This document shows positions 7,041 to 13,437 of a stretch of 20,356 nt of DNA, in pieces. The stretch covers positions 1-20,356 of the forward strand of contig DAOVHT010000008.1 of NCBI GenBank assembly GCA_030671745.1. Reading direction: 5' to 3'. A model generated the notes under the pieces. It made no database searches. It saw only the letters and a program-made list of their open reading frames with translations, and was not told the DNA's origin. Source of the DNA: Candidatus Nanohaloarchaea archaeon (GTDB taxonomy: Archaea; EX4484-52; GLR71). How positions within the stretch are numbered: the first letter of the stretch is position 1; every line of letters begins with the position of its first letter. The position numbers and the translations under genes are program-made.

Positions 7041-7334
7041 TCAGAAATTGTTCTTTGACTCTTTGATTGCAGAATCAATGTTCATAAAATTGTCTTCTTG
7101 TTTCGCTTGCGGATTCTGAGTGTTCTGCGCTGTATTCTGTGCAGCGGCATTCTGTGCTGCAGCTTGAGCTTTCTCAAGTTCTGCCTTGATATCAACACCA
7201 GCATCAGACAATGCTTTTGTGTGCATCTGGATGAGCGCGTCAACAATTGAAAGTATTCTTGAAAATTCTGACCGTTCTTTTAAAAGACAGTCCAGAGCGC
7301 CTTTATGAAATCCTATCTTTTCGTTGTTGTCCAT
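7041..7334 (-). CDS. Small helical protein with Ala/Gln/Asn-rich tail
   Basis: A 97-residue protein of unknown function. The first half (KIGFHKGALDCLLKERSEF, then SRILSIVDALIQMHTKAL) looks like a conserved helical hairpin. The second half is a low-complexity stretch of repeated AAQN and TQN units, probably disordered, ending in SAIKESKNNF. ATG at 7334 follows the Shine-Dalgarno run AGAGG by about eight bases; the TTG at 7340 is in frame but not needed. A minus-strand TATA box (7391-7402) between the aIF5B stop and this gene suggests its own transcript. The coiled-coil gene follows 61-90 bases downstream on the same strand. Confidence 0.75.
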   Translation of the reverse strand: MDNNEKIGFHKGALDCLLKERSEFSRILSIVDALIQMHTKALSDAGVDIKAELEKAQAAAQNAAAQNTAQNTQNPQAKQEDNFMNIDSAIKESKNNF

Positions 7335-7390
7335 ATTCAAAACCTCTTATTTTGATTCGATCATTGTTATCATTTTATTGGTGCAATCGC

Positions 7391-7402
7391 ATTATATATA
7401 AG
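7391..7402 (-). promoter_or_regulatory. TATA box of the small helical protein gene
   Basis: On the minus strand this reads CTTATATATAAT. Transcription from about 7372 gives a leader near 38 bases containing the AGAGG Shine-Dalgarno run before ATG at 7334. Confidence 0.55.
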
Positions 7403-7419
7403 TATGTGTAAGGTTTATG

Positions 7420-9192
7420 TTAGCCAATGTCCCAAAGCCTGTCTTTTTTTGTCATTATGTCCCTTATTGCTTCATGGGCGTTCTTTTCGTTGTCAGAGAT
7501 GATATCTAAGTTTCGTTTGAGTAATCGGTTGTCTTTTTTTGTTATCACGGTGAAGAGTTCATCGCCTTCCTTGAAATTTCTTCCGACAATCGCATTGTCA
7601 ATCGACACTGCAACCCTTGAACCGATGCGGCACTCTTTGACATTTTTCCCGTTCTCTTTGATCTGGTTGACCCGACCTATGATCGTGCCGTCGCGTTTCA
7701 TTAACGCAACACCCTCGGTCAATACGCCTGCCACAATATCAAACCCTGCAATTGCTGGTTTTGACTGCCTGAAAATGTATCCCGGTACCTGCCTTATGTG
7801 TCCGGGACGCACGACACCTTTCAGGACTTCCTGTTTTTTCTGTTCTTCAATGTGTTTCTGGTACTCTTCGTAATCTTCAAGAAGCCGGTAAATCACATCA
7901 CTCTTGAATATCTTTGTATTGTTGTCGCTTGCTTCTTTTTCTGCCTCGGGCATGACGTCCACATTGAAAGCGAATACTATCCTGTACTTCTCATCAACCG
8001 CTTTCAGTTCCATTATCTCTTTCCTTAGGATGGGACCTATCTTTGCTTTCTTTATCGGCACATTGAGGTCTGCCAAGACCTTGACCATTGCCTCAAGACT
8101 GCCAATCGTGTCAGTCTTCACTATGACCCCTTCGTTATCTGTCTCAATCTCTATGCTCTCAATCTCTCTGTTCACTTCGATTTTTATGGCATCCAGTGTG
8201 GATCTATTATGGATTGCCCTTACGGGGACTCCTGCAATCACACCATCTAAGTCTGATGCTGATATCTTTACGCCTGCGGCTGCGACCACTTCAGGATATG
8301 AGTTGAACTGCTTTTCAATCCTTATCTCTTTCATGGGTCTTGTTTTGAGTAGTGCTTTTGCCTTTGTGACTCTTGCGCCGGCAGGGTCGCCTATGACCAA
8401 TGTGTCTCCTGCGCGCACGATACCATCGTAGAGTATGACATCAATTGTCATGCCCAGACCTTTGACTTCTTTGACTTCAAGGATCGTGCCTTTACCTTCA
8501 CCTTTAGGGTCAATCTCCAGTTTCTTTTCAAGGTATTTCTGGGTGACGCCCGATAGGATTGTTAATAGGTCAGATATGCCCTCACCATTTATCGCTGAAA
8601 TTGGTACGATTGATATCTGTTTCGTGAAATCCTCGACCCGGTTGAAAAGGTCTGCCGAAAAACCTTTCTCATAGAACTGACCGATGAGCTTGTAGATGCC
8701 CATGTCCATGGCCTCTTTCACTTCGGGTCTCTGCTGGTCGTAAGTATCCTTAAAACATGAATCCTTGTTGACTTTCCATCCGGAAAGCTTGTCAACCTTG
8801 TTTGCAGCTACAATGAAAGGTGTCTTGTACTGTTTCAGGATCGTGATTGCCTCTTCAGTCTGGGGCTTGAAACCTTCTGTTATGTCGACCACGAGAATTG
8901 CTATGTCTGCCAACGTGCCGCCACGTTTCCTCAAGAGTGAGAATGCGGCGTGACCGGGCGTGTCGATGAAAAGAAGTCCCGGAAACTTGAGGTCAAGATT
9001 CAGCTTGCTCATCTGGGTCTTGCATAGTTTCTGTATCTGGGAGATCGGTATCTCTGTCGCACCAATATGCTGCGTTATGCCACCTGCCTCTTTTGCAGTG
9101 ACTGCAGAACCACGTATGTAATCAAGAAGTGATGTCTTTCCGTGATCCACGTGCGCAAGGACAGAAATGATGGGTTGACGTATATGCTTCAT
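7420..9192 (-). CDS. infB: Translation initiation factor aIF5B (IF-2 family)
   Basis: A 590-residue GTPase of the aIF5B/IF-2 family, full length for archaea, which lack the long bacterial and eukaryotic N-terminal extensions. From Met at 9192 the motifs are the P-loop AHVDHGKTS at about 13-21, the G3 DTPGHAAF at 77-84, G4 NKVD at 131-134 and G5 SAI at 199-201. Beta-barrel domain II, domain III and the C-terminal barrel (VRPGHIRQVPGYIFRQSKPA; GVALMKRDGTIIGRVNQI) follow. It promotes ribosomal subunit joining and initiator tRNA placement. The P-loop begins with Ala rather than Gly, which the [AG]xxxxGK[ST] consensus allows. A GTG at 9201 is in frame but lies within the Shine-Dalgarno site AGGTGA (9198-9203); ATG at 9192, five bases on, is the start. 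Confidence 0.97.
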   Translation of the reverse strand: MKHIRQPIISVLAHVDHGKTSLLDYIRGSAVTAKEAGGITQHIGATEIPISQIQKLCKTQMSKLNLDLKFPGLLFIDTPGHAAFSLLRKRGGTLADIAILVVDITEGFKPQTEEAITILKQYKTPFIVAANKVDKLSGWKVNKDSCFKDTYDQQRPEVKEAMDMGIYKLIGQFYEKGFSADLFNRVEDFTKQISIVPISAINGEGISDLLTILSGVTQKYLEKKLEIDPKGEGKGTILEVKEVKGLGMTIDVILYDGIVRAGDTLVIGDPAGARVTKAKALLKTRPMKEIRIEKQFNSYPEVVAAAGVKISASDLDGVIAGVPVRAIHNRSTLDAIKIEVNREIESIEIETDNEGVIVKTDTIGSLEAMVKVLADLNVPIKKAKIGPILRKEIMELKAVDEKYRIVFAFNVDVMPEAEKEASDNNTKIFKSDVIYRLLEDYEEYQKHIEEQKKQEVLKGVVRPGHIRQVPGYIFRQSKPAIAGFDIVAGVLTEGVALMKRDGTIIGRVNQIKENGKNVKECRIGSRVAVSIDNAIVGRNFKEGDELFTVITKKDNRLLKRNLDIISDNEKNAHEAIRDIMTKKDRLWDIG

Positions 9193-9235
9193 AGGAATCA
9201 CCTGAGAAAATCATGATATTGTTTTTGCTTCCTAT

Positions 9236-9242
9236 CTTTAAA
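9236..9242 (-). promoter_or_regulatory. TATA box of aIF5B
   Basis: On the minus strand this reads TTTAAAG within CATTTAAAGATAGG. Transcription from about 9214 gives a 22-base leader carrying AGGTGA. It shows aIF5B has its own promoter despite belonging to a classic ribosomal gene cluster. Confidence 0.5.
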
Positions 9243-9306
9243 TGTGTTATTGTTGTGCGAATCGAATTATTGTATACTGATTAAAGAAAGTCCATAAGAT
9301 AAGAGG

Positions 9307-10008
9307 TTACCCTAATGTTTCAAGAAGATCTTTATTTTCTATATATCTTTGGACAATCTCGTCAAGACCTGTATCAGAATGGATATCACCAATGTCTTTG
9401 AATAAAATTTCTGCGCCTTTTAAAATGTTTGATAAGTTTGGATTTTCAAGGACATAATTGGGATGATACCTATGCTTTATGAGTTCTTTATCCTGTATAT
9501 ATGAATCAATTAGATCTGCTAGACTTAACATTTCTTCATCTGCAGATTCTTTTGTTTGACAAGACATCGGATGCTTTATGAAAACGTCACATTGATGGAC
9601 TGGGAAAAAATGTGTACCTCCTGCCAATTCTGAAATATCACCATAGGGTGCACGTACATCTGTCCTGTATCCAATTACATATTTACCTAAAATGCGCGCA
9701 TAAACAATCTCAACCACTACACCCTCATCAAGGGGTTCGTCAAGATTTGCGATAACCACATCACTTTCTGCAACAAAAACACCCATGTCTAGAAAATAAA
9801 TTATATTCTGTACTGCTTGCGAAACCTCTTTTGGGTCCAGTTTATCAGCAAGTGCTTCAGTTAGATTTCCGAACTCAAAACCATCTTTCTGCGGTAATTT
9901 GACTGTATATCCTTTATCTTCCAGAAGAGTAGTCATCACTCTGTTGAAATATGTCTCCCTGCCAGAAAAAAGGGCTGCAGCGGAATAGATTTGTAATGCG
10001 TCATCCAT
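9307..10008 (-). CDS. Nucleoside 2-deoxyribosyltransferase family protein
   Basis: A 233-residue protein. The first 140 residues match the nucleoside 2-deoxyribosyltransferase fold: IYSAAALFSGRETYFNRV (7-24) is the N-terminal strand and loop, SDVVIANLDEPLDEGVVVEIVYA (82-104) holds the acidic D90 and the likely nucleophile E100, and GKYVIGYRTDVRAPYGD (108-124) is the following strand. Known members exchange or cleave the bond between a nucleobase and 2-deoxyribose in salvage. The C-terminal 90 residues are helical and acidic and less typical. MazG-adjacent or signal-nucleotide-cleaving relatives share this fold, so the substrate is not certain. ATG at 10008 has a TATA box at about -25 and is probably leaderless. 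It is divergent from the zinc-finger gene and sits between NDK and aIF5B. Confidence 0.82.
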   Translation of the reverse strand: MDDALQIYSAAALFSGRETYFNRVMTTLLEDKGYTVKLPQKDGFEFGNLTEALADKLDPKEVSQAVQNIIYFLDMGVFVAESDVVIANLDEPLDEGVVVEIVYARILGKYVIGYRTDVRAPYGDISELAGGTHFFPVHQCDVFIKHPMSCQTKESADEEMLSLADLIDSYIQDKELIKHRYHPNYVLENPNLSNILKGAEILFKDIGDIHSDTGLDEIVQRYIENKDLLETLG

Positions 10009-10028
10009 GAATATATAGTAGCATATCT

Positions 10029-10039
10029 AAATTTATAAG
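10029..10039 (-). promoter_or_regulatory. TATA box of the deoxyribosyltransferase gene
   Basis: On the minus strand, CTTATAAATTT is centred about 25 bases before the ATG at 10008, predicting a leaderless transcript. It forms the left half of a 94-base divergent promoter region. Confidence 0.6.
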
Positions 10040-10068
10040 TCTATATTTTGAGTCCTTTTAAAAACAAA

Positions 10069-10080
10069 AGATATATAATG
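10069..10080 (+). promoter_or_regulatory. TATA box of the zinc-finger/HTH gene
   Basis: AGATATATAATG is centred about 25 bases before 10100, just ahead of the ATG at 10103. It supports a leaderless start and rules in favour of ATG over the in-frame TTG at 10094. Confidence 0.6.
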
Positions 10081-10102
10081 ATTGTAGTTCATATTGTATT
10101 TT

Positions 10103-10327
10103 ATGATAAACTGCCAATTCTGCGATAAGACGTTTGAAAAACTACGGGTATACAACCAGCACCTTAGCATCTCGCATAAAGATGAATGGAACAAGATTCT
10201 TGAGGACTGGTGGACCAAAACTGAAAAAGGCATCCCTGCGCGCGAAATTGCGGCGGAGTACAATGTGAATATCCTGACAGTCTACAAGTATATCAAAAAG
10301 ATGAAAAAAGAGAAAGGTCTTATTTGA
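10103..10327 (+). CDS. Small zinc-finger plus helix-turn-helix protein
   Basis: A 74-residue protein in two parts. Residues 4-26 form a C2H2-like finger: CQFC, a hydrophobic core (TFEKLRVYNQH) and a final ISH, giving C-x2-C and H-x4-H. Residues 45-74 look like a helix-turn-helix (GIPAREIAAEYNVNILTVYKY, then IKKMKKEKGLI), of the kind that reads DNA in small regulators. It is probably a transcription factor, and its divergent position next to the deoxyribosyltransferase gene makes that gene a likely target; this is inference. The start is ATG at 10103, from the TATA box spacing. It converges on NDK across a shared hairpin terminator. Confidence 0.82.
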   Translation: MINCQFCDKTFEKLRVYNQHLSISHKDEWNKILEDWWTKTEKGIPAREIAAEYNVNILTVYKYIKKMKKEKGLI

Positions 10328-10371
10328 TTTCTGTTTTAATTTTTAGTTAATTTGAAAAATATAAAAAAAGA

Positions 10372-10394
10372 AAAAATAGATTTTGTCTATTTTT
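10372..10394. terminator. Bidirectional hairpin terminator between zinc-finger gene and ndk
   Basis: A perfect 9-bp inverted repeat, AAAAATAGA and TCTATTTTT, encloses a 5-base loop. It lies between two convergent genes, and T-rich tracts follow it on both strands, so it can end both transcripts. The minus-strand stop codon of ndk starts within its edge. Confidence 0.65.
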
Positions 10395-10969
10395 TATTTC
10401 TTGTGCTTGATCATGACATCCCAATCATGCTTTTCATAATCGTAGATATCTGCACCATCAAACCAAAGAGCAATCTCTTTTTTTGCATCAGCCTTATCGC
10501 CGGATGCATGAACTACATTTCTTACTGCACGTTTTAGATCTGTTGATAAGTCATAAGAATCTAATGAGTAATCACCACGGATAGTTCCTATGGCTGCAGT
10601 CCTTGATTCAGTTGAACCTACAATCTTTCGACCTATGTCAATTGCATGATAACCTTCAAAAATCATAGCTACAACTGGGTTCTCGCGAAGATAGTTCTTA
10701 AGACCATCATGAATGCCTTTTGCTATCTCTTCGTTTGTCTCTTTGCATTCAATACCTTTCTTTGTCAGGGAGTCTCGTGTATTGTTACCCACTTTTTCGA
10801 CCCATTCATCTGTCAAGACATAATGTTCTTCTGCCTGCTTTTCAGTAGCATGTATCAGTTTCATGCCGACCATCTTCAGACCGACTTTCTCGAAACGAGT
10901 AATTATATCGCCGACAAGACCTCTCTGGACTCCGTCGGGTTTAACCATAACAAAAGTTCTTTCTAACAT
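10394..10969 (-). CDS. ndk: Nucleoside diphosphate kinase with internal insertion
   Basis: A 191-residue nucleoside diphosphate kinase, which transfers phosphate from ATP to NDPs and dNDPs through a phospho-histidine. The start MLERTFVMVKPDGVQRGLVGD, K10, Y50 and the active-site H154 in RNVVHASGD are all present, as are R131 in GTIRGDYS and the C-terminal EIALWF. Usual NDKs have about 150 residues. The extra length is an insert of roughly 30 residues at about 59-92 (NNTRDSLTKKGIECKETNEE and flanks), between the helix after Y50 and the strand NPVVAMIFEG, plus a longer C-terminus. A TATA box centred 25 bases before the ATG at 10969 predicts a leaderless message. It follows the L24e gene, as in many archaea. 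Confidence 0.96.
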   Translation of the reverse strand: MLERTFVMVKPDGVQRGLVGDIITRFEKVGLKMVGMKLIHATEKQAEEHYVLTDEWVEKVGNNTRDSLTKKGIECKETNEEIAKGIHDGLKNYLRENPVVAMIFEGYHAIDIGRKIVGSTESRTAAIGTIRGDYSLDSYDLSTDLKRAVRNVVHASGDKADAKKEIALWFDGADIYDYEKHDWDVMIKHKK

Positions 10970-10990
10970 AGTAACACAACCATATATTGG

Positions 10991-11000
10991 ATTTTAAATC
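10991..11000 (-). promoter_or_regulatory. TATA box of ndk
   Basis: On the minus strand this reads GATTTAAAAT, centred about 25 bases before the ATG at 10969. The kinase gene therefore has its own promoter, separate from the L7Ae-S28e-L24e operon. Confidence 0.55.
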
Positions 11001-11049
11001 GAATATAAATCTAAATCATACTTTTAGACTTTAAAAAATAAATTATATC

Positions 11050-11079
11050 AAAAAAATAAAAAAATTAGGGAAAATCCCT
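11050..11079 (-). terminator. Hairpin and U-tract terminator of the rpl7ae-rps28e-rpl24e operon
   Basis: On the minus strand, AGGGA-TTT-TCCCT (11067-11079) forms a 5-bp hairpin overlapping the L24e stop codon. It is followed by a T7 run, an A and a further T run. This should end the three-gene ribosomal transcript before ndk. Confidence 0.6.
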
Positions 11080-11258
11080 TATTGTTTGCCTTTGACTTGA
11101 GTTCGGTAAGTCTCTGTCCAGAGAACTTTACGTGCAGGTCTGAGTTTTTGGTTCCTTTCACATTTTGAAGTGCAGTATCTGTGAACTCGTCCGTCTTTCT
11201 GTACAACAATCTTACCTGTTCCTTCTTCAATCATTTTTCCACAGTATGTACATTTCAT
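11079..11258 (-). CDS. rpl24e: 50S ribosomal protein L24e
   Basis: A 59-residue archaeal L24e. It begins MKCTYCGKMIEEGTGKIVV and has the family's zinc ribbon with C3, C6, C29 and C33 (RYCTSKCERN), followed by LRPARKVLWTETYR. The size is normal. It is a small zinc-binding protein of the large subunit. It starts 19 bases after the S28e stop, with a weak GTGAT before ATG at 11258, and is the last gene of the operon. A larger open frame in another phase over the same bases is only its shadow. Confidence 0.96.
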   Translation of the reverse strand: MKCTYCGKMIEEGTGKIVVQKDGRVHRYCTSKCERNQKLRPARKVLWTETYRTQVKGKQ

Positions 11259-11277
11259 ATTATATCACAACCAATAC

Positions 11278-11472
11278 CTATTCAATCACACTTGCAGACT
11301 CCATCTCACTTTCACTTATCATGAGGATGTCGCCAACCCGTACGGGTCCTAAAACATTTCGTATGATCACTTTGTTCCGACCTGCGTCGTCAGTAACTTG
11401 GCATCGAACACGGCAGATACCTTTCGTACCCTGTCGACCCATAATCCTTACAACTTTGGCACCTACAGCCAT
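11278..11472 (-). CDS. rps28e: 30S ribosomal protein S28e
   Basis: A 64-residue archaeal S28e with the OB-fold core (AKVVRIMGRQGTKGICRVR) and the family's signature end RNVLGPVRVGDILMISESE. ATG at 11472 follows AGGTGA (11479-11484) by six bases. An ATG at 11478 is also in frame but directly abuts that site and leaves no spacing. The Shine-Dalgarno site overlaps the L7Ae stop codon, so translation of the two is probably coupled. Confidence 0.96.
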   Translation of the reverse strand: MAVGAKVVRIMGRQGTKGICRVRCQVTDDAGRNKVIIRNVLGPVRVGDILMISESEMESASVIE

Positions 11473-11482
11473 AATCATTCAC

Positions 11483-11848
11483 CTATTTCTGAAGACCCTT
11501 TAGTGATGCCACTATGTCTTCAATTTGTTTTCCTGCCTTGCCTATGTCATCAACAGCGACAGTTGCAGTAGATACTGATATTCCGCATGCAGCACCAAGT
11601 TCCTGTTTTGTCGGTACGAATACGAAAGGAACAGCTTTCTCTTTACATAGTATCGGCAGATGCATAACGATCTCTTCTGGAGTTATGTCTGCTGCAATGA
11701 CTACTAGTCTTGCTGTACCTCGTTCAATTGCTTTTGTCACTTCGTTTGTACCTTTCCTTATGGAACCGGAACGAACAACAGCTTCAATAGCGTTGTAAAC
11801 CTTTTCAGCAAGGTCTTTTGGTGTCTCAAATGTTACGTAATTTGCCAT
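11483..11848 (-). CDS. rpl7ae: 50S ribosomal protein L7Ae (kink-turn binding protein)
   Basis: A 121-residue L7Ae, full length. Characteristic segments are RSGSIRKGTNEVTKAIERGTA with the RNA-contacting KGTNE loop, LVVIAADITPEEIVMHLPILC, and VPTKQELGAACGISVSTA. The protein binds kink-turns in 23S rRNA and, in archaea, also in C/D and H/ACA guide RNPs and RNase P. It heads the operon rpl7ae-rps28e-rpl24e. ATG at 11848 follows AAGG about ten bases upstream. The leader is unusually long for this window (about 86 bases) and has structure, described under the leader entry. Confidence 0.97.
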   Translation of the reverse strand: MANYVTFETPKDLAEKVYNAIEAVVRSGSIRKGTNEVTKAIERGTARLVVIAADITPEEIVMHLPILCKEKAVPFVFVPTKQELGAACGISVSTATVAVDDIGKAGKQIEDIVASLKGLQK

Positions 11849-11935
11849 ATCTCATCAACCTTCATAGTTTTATTGAATCTTTCGATTCATCGGGTCTTGA
11901 TCTGTCTAACTAAATAGAAATCTTAATCAATTGAC
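11849..11935 (-). promoter_or_regulatory. Structured 5' leader of the rpl7ae operon
   Basis: The predicted leader contains a 6-bp hairpin with a GAAA tetraloop (TGAATC-GAAA-GATTCA, 11874-11889). ATCAAGACC (11893-11901) can pair, with a small bulge, to GGTTGAT (11854-11860), which carries the ribosome binding site. A box-C-like TGATGA sits at 11852-11857, just before the start. L7Ae is known to repress its own message through leader kink-turns in some archaea. Whether a kink-turn forms here is not shown by the sequence alone. Confidence 0.35.
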
Positions 11936-11952
11936 TAGATTTAATTTTTAAA

Positions 11953-11964
11953 CTTTTATAAAGG
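11953..11964 (-). promoter_or_regulatory. TATA box of the rpl7ae operon
   Basis: On the minus strand this reads CCTTTATAAAAG, a strong archaeal TATA element. Transcription would begin near 11934 and produce the long leader before the ATG at 11848. Confidence 0.6.
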
Positions 11965-12013
11965 TTACTGTCATATTGAGAGTTTTTAAAAAATCAATGA
12001 TTATCTCCAAATT

Positions 12014-13324
12014 TTAAATGTTATTGATATTGTTAACTGTAGTTTTTAAACCATTTAGAATATCATCATATGTATAAAATGTAACCTCTCCAAAATCTTT
12101 AGATTTTAATTTTCTAAGTTTCTCTTTATCATAATCCTTATCTCTTCCAAGAATTACAACCCCCTTAATCATATTTATATTTTCTATTTTTAATTTCATA
12201 GCTTTTAAAATTGCTTGTTTATTATCTCGAATTTCATGTAACCAATCTCTAACTTGGTCAATTGCATGAACCATTTCAGATCTCATGCCACCATCTTTTT
12301 TCATTAAGGGTGTATTTGCTTTTTCAATTTCAATCAATAATAAATCGTTTTTATTATTAACAACACAAAAATCAGTAACATAATCAGTCAATATAGGTAT
12401 TTTTGAGAATATTTTTTTTGGTGAAAATGATTGTAAAATCAAAAGTTCATTTTTTATAAATTTATGAATCTCTTCTTCATTTGTTTCGTCATTAATTAAT
12501 TTCTCAAAACGATAAATAATATTGTTTAGTTTATCATTTGTATACAGTCTAACTGATGAATATTTTATTTCTGTTTCTGTTTTTGCGACAGATAAAAATG
12601 CATGAAGATTTTCACGTATATATTTTAAATCAAAAATTGTTAATCCACAATTGCATTTAAATTGGTTTGGTAACTCTTTAAACCAAATAGTACCATTAGA
12701 TTCTAGTTTTTTATTCTTATCTAACCCCGCATAGGTTTTTAATATATTATTACATTTTTTACATCCCAATTCAAGGACAATAGTTTTTAATGCAACTGGG
12801 TCTGATTTAATCGCAGCAATTAATTCTGCATTAAATGGAGGCGCTTTAGAATAATGGATATTTAAAATCCCAATAGGAATTTCAACTTTATCTTGTTCTA
12901 AAACTATTTTTATTTTTTCGGGATTCATCCTAATAATATCTATACCAATATCATAAATCATTAAATGTCCTGTAGGGAAATTATCTTCGATTTGCATCAT
13001 AGTATATCCTTCTTGAGGCATTCTTTCTTTTTTAGAATTAATATTTTCAATATTATCAAGCTTATCAAGCCCAACATCTATTGCCATTATGTTTTTATTA
13101 TCAGAATCAAACAACTTAATTTTTGCATTTTTTAAATTTTGAGGATTATAAAACGAGAAAATTAATTTTTGTCCTTTTAGATTAAATGGGAATATATAAG
13201 AAAAAAGATTATTATTTAAACCGATAATGTTATGATGTGAATTTATAAAATGGCCTTGCTTAATTAATTCTGCTTTTTCACAGACTCCTAAAAATACAAT
13301 ACTAGGTATTAATTCTTTAACCAT
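12014..13324 (-). CDS. Shedu-like (DUF4263) nuclease, candidate anti-phage defence protein
   Basis: A 436-residue protein whose C-terminal half (about 280-425) fits the DUF4263/Shedu (SduA) nuclease domain. A helical IHKFIKNELLILQSF precedes D318 in TDYVTDFCVV, then E332, E334 and K335 in LLLIEIEKANTPL (a PD-(D/E)xK-type core). The helix SEMVHAIDQVRDWLHEI (349-365), the strand IKGVVILGRDKDY and the late VTFYTYDDIL follow. Bacterial Shedu is a single-gene phage-defence nuclease. The first 180 residues are beta-rich and unrecognised. C188-x2-C191 and C224-x-C226 between the halves look like a zinc site. The gene is much more A/T-rich than its neighbours, suggesting transfer. A TATA box at -25 supports a leaderless ATG at 13324. 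Confidence 0.82.
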   Translation of the reverse strand: MVKELIPSIVFLGVCEKAELIKQGHFINSHHNIIGLNNNLFSYIFPFNLKGQKLIFSFYNPQNLKNAKIKLFDSDNKNIMAIDVGLDKLDNIENINSKKERMPQEGYTMMQIEDNFPTGHLMIYDIGIDIIRMNPEKIKIVLEQDKVEIPIGILNIHYSKAPPFNAELIAAIKSDPVALKTIVLELGCKKCNNILKTYAGLDKNKKLESNGTIWFKELPNQFKCNCGLTIFDLKYIRENLHAFLSVAKTETEIKYSSVRLYTNDKLNNIIYRFEKLINDETNEEEIHKFIKNELLILQSFSPKKIFSKIPILTDYVTDFCVVNNKNDLLLIEIEKANTPLMKKDGGMRSEMVHAIDQVRDWLHEIRDNKQAILKAMKLKIENINMIKGVVILGRDKDYDKEKLRKLKSKDFGEVTFYTYDDILNGLKTTVNNINNI

Positions 13325-13340
13325 AACTTAAATACGTACG

Positions 13341-13364
13341 ACAAAATATTTAAACAAATTGTTT
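13341..13364 (-). promoter_or_regulatory. Promoter and candidate operator of the Shedu-like gene
   Basis: On the minus strand the TATA element TTTAAATA (13347-13354) is centred 25 bases before the ATG at 13324. The perfect palindrome AAACAAATTGTTT (13352-13364) overlaps its upstream edge, where a repressor could block TBP/TFB binding. A/T-rich palindromes also arise by chance. Confidence 0.4.
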
Positions 13365-13404
13365 ATAAGTTGAAATATATCAAAATTAACCTATACCAAT
13401 AACC

Positions 13405-13412
13405 TATATATA
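13405..13412 (+). promoter_or_regulatory. TATA box of the surface glycoprotein gene
   Basis: TATATATA lies about 25 bases before 13433. This gives a leader of about five bases or none before ATG at 13438. Confidence 0.6.
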
Positions 13413-13437
13413 CAGAGCTTAAATAAAATAGATAGTG

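Noticed and set aside
7904..8431. A 175-codon open frame on the plus strand
   Set aside because: It lies wholly inside the aIF5B gene on the opposite strand, and its product is a Ser/Thr-rich shadow with no family features.
9193..9201. GTG start for aIF5B
   Set aside because: The GTG is part of AGGTGA, and ATG at 9192 gives the usual family N-terminus.
11048..11230. A 60-codon minus-strand frame over the L24e region
   Set aside because: L24e is encoded in another phase of the same strand at 11079-11258 with its complete zinc ribbon. This frame also runs into the terminator U-tract.
12014..13324. A/T-rich gene as a transposase or restriction enzyme
   Set aside because: There is no DDE, HUH or methylase motif, no terminal inverted repeats and no partner methylase; the DUF4263 pattern fits better.
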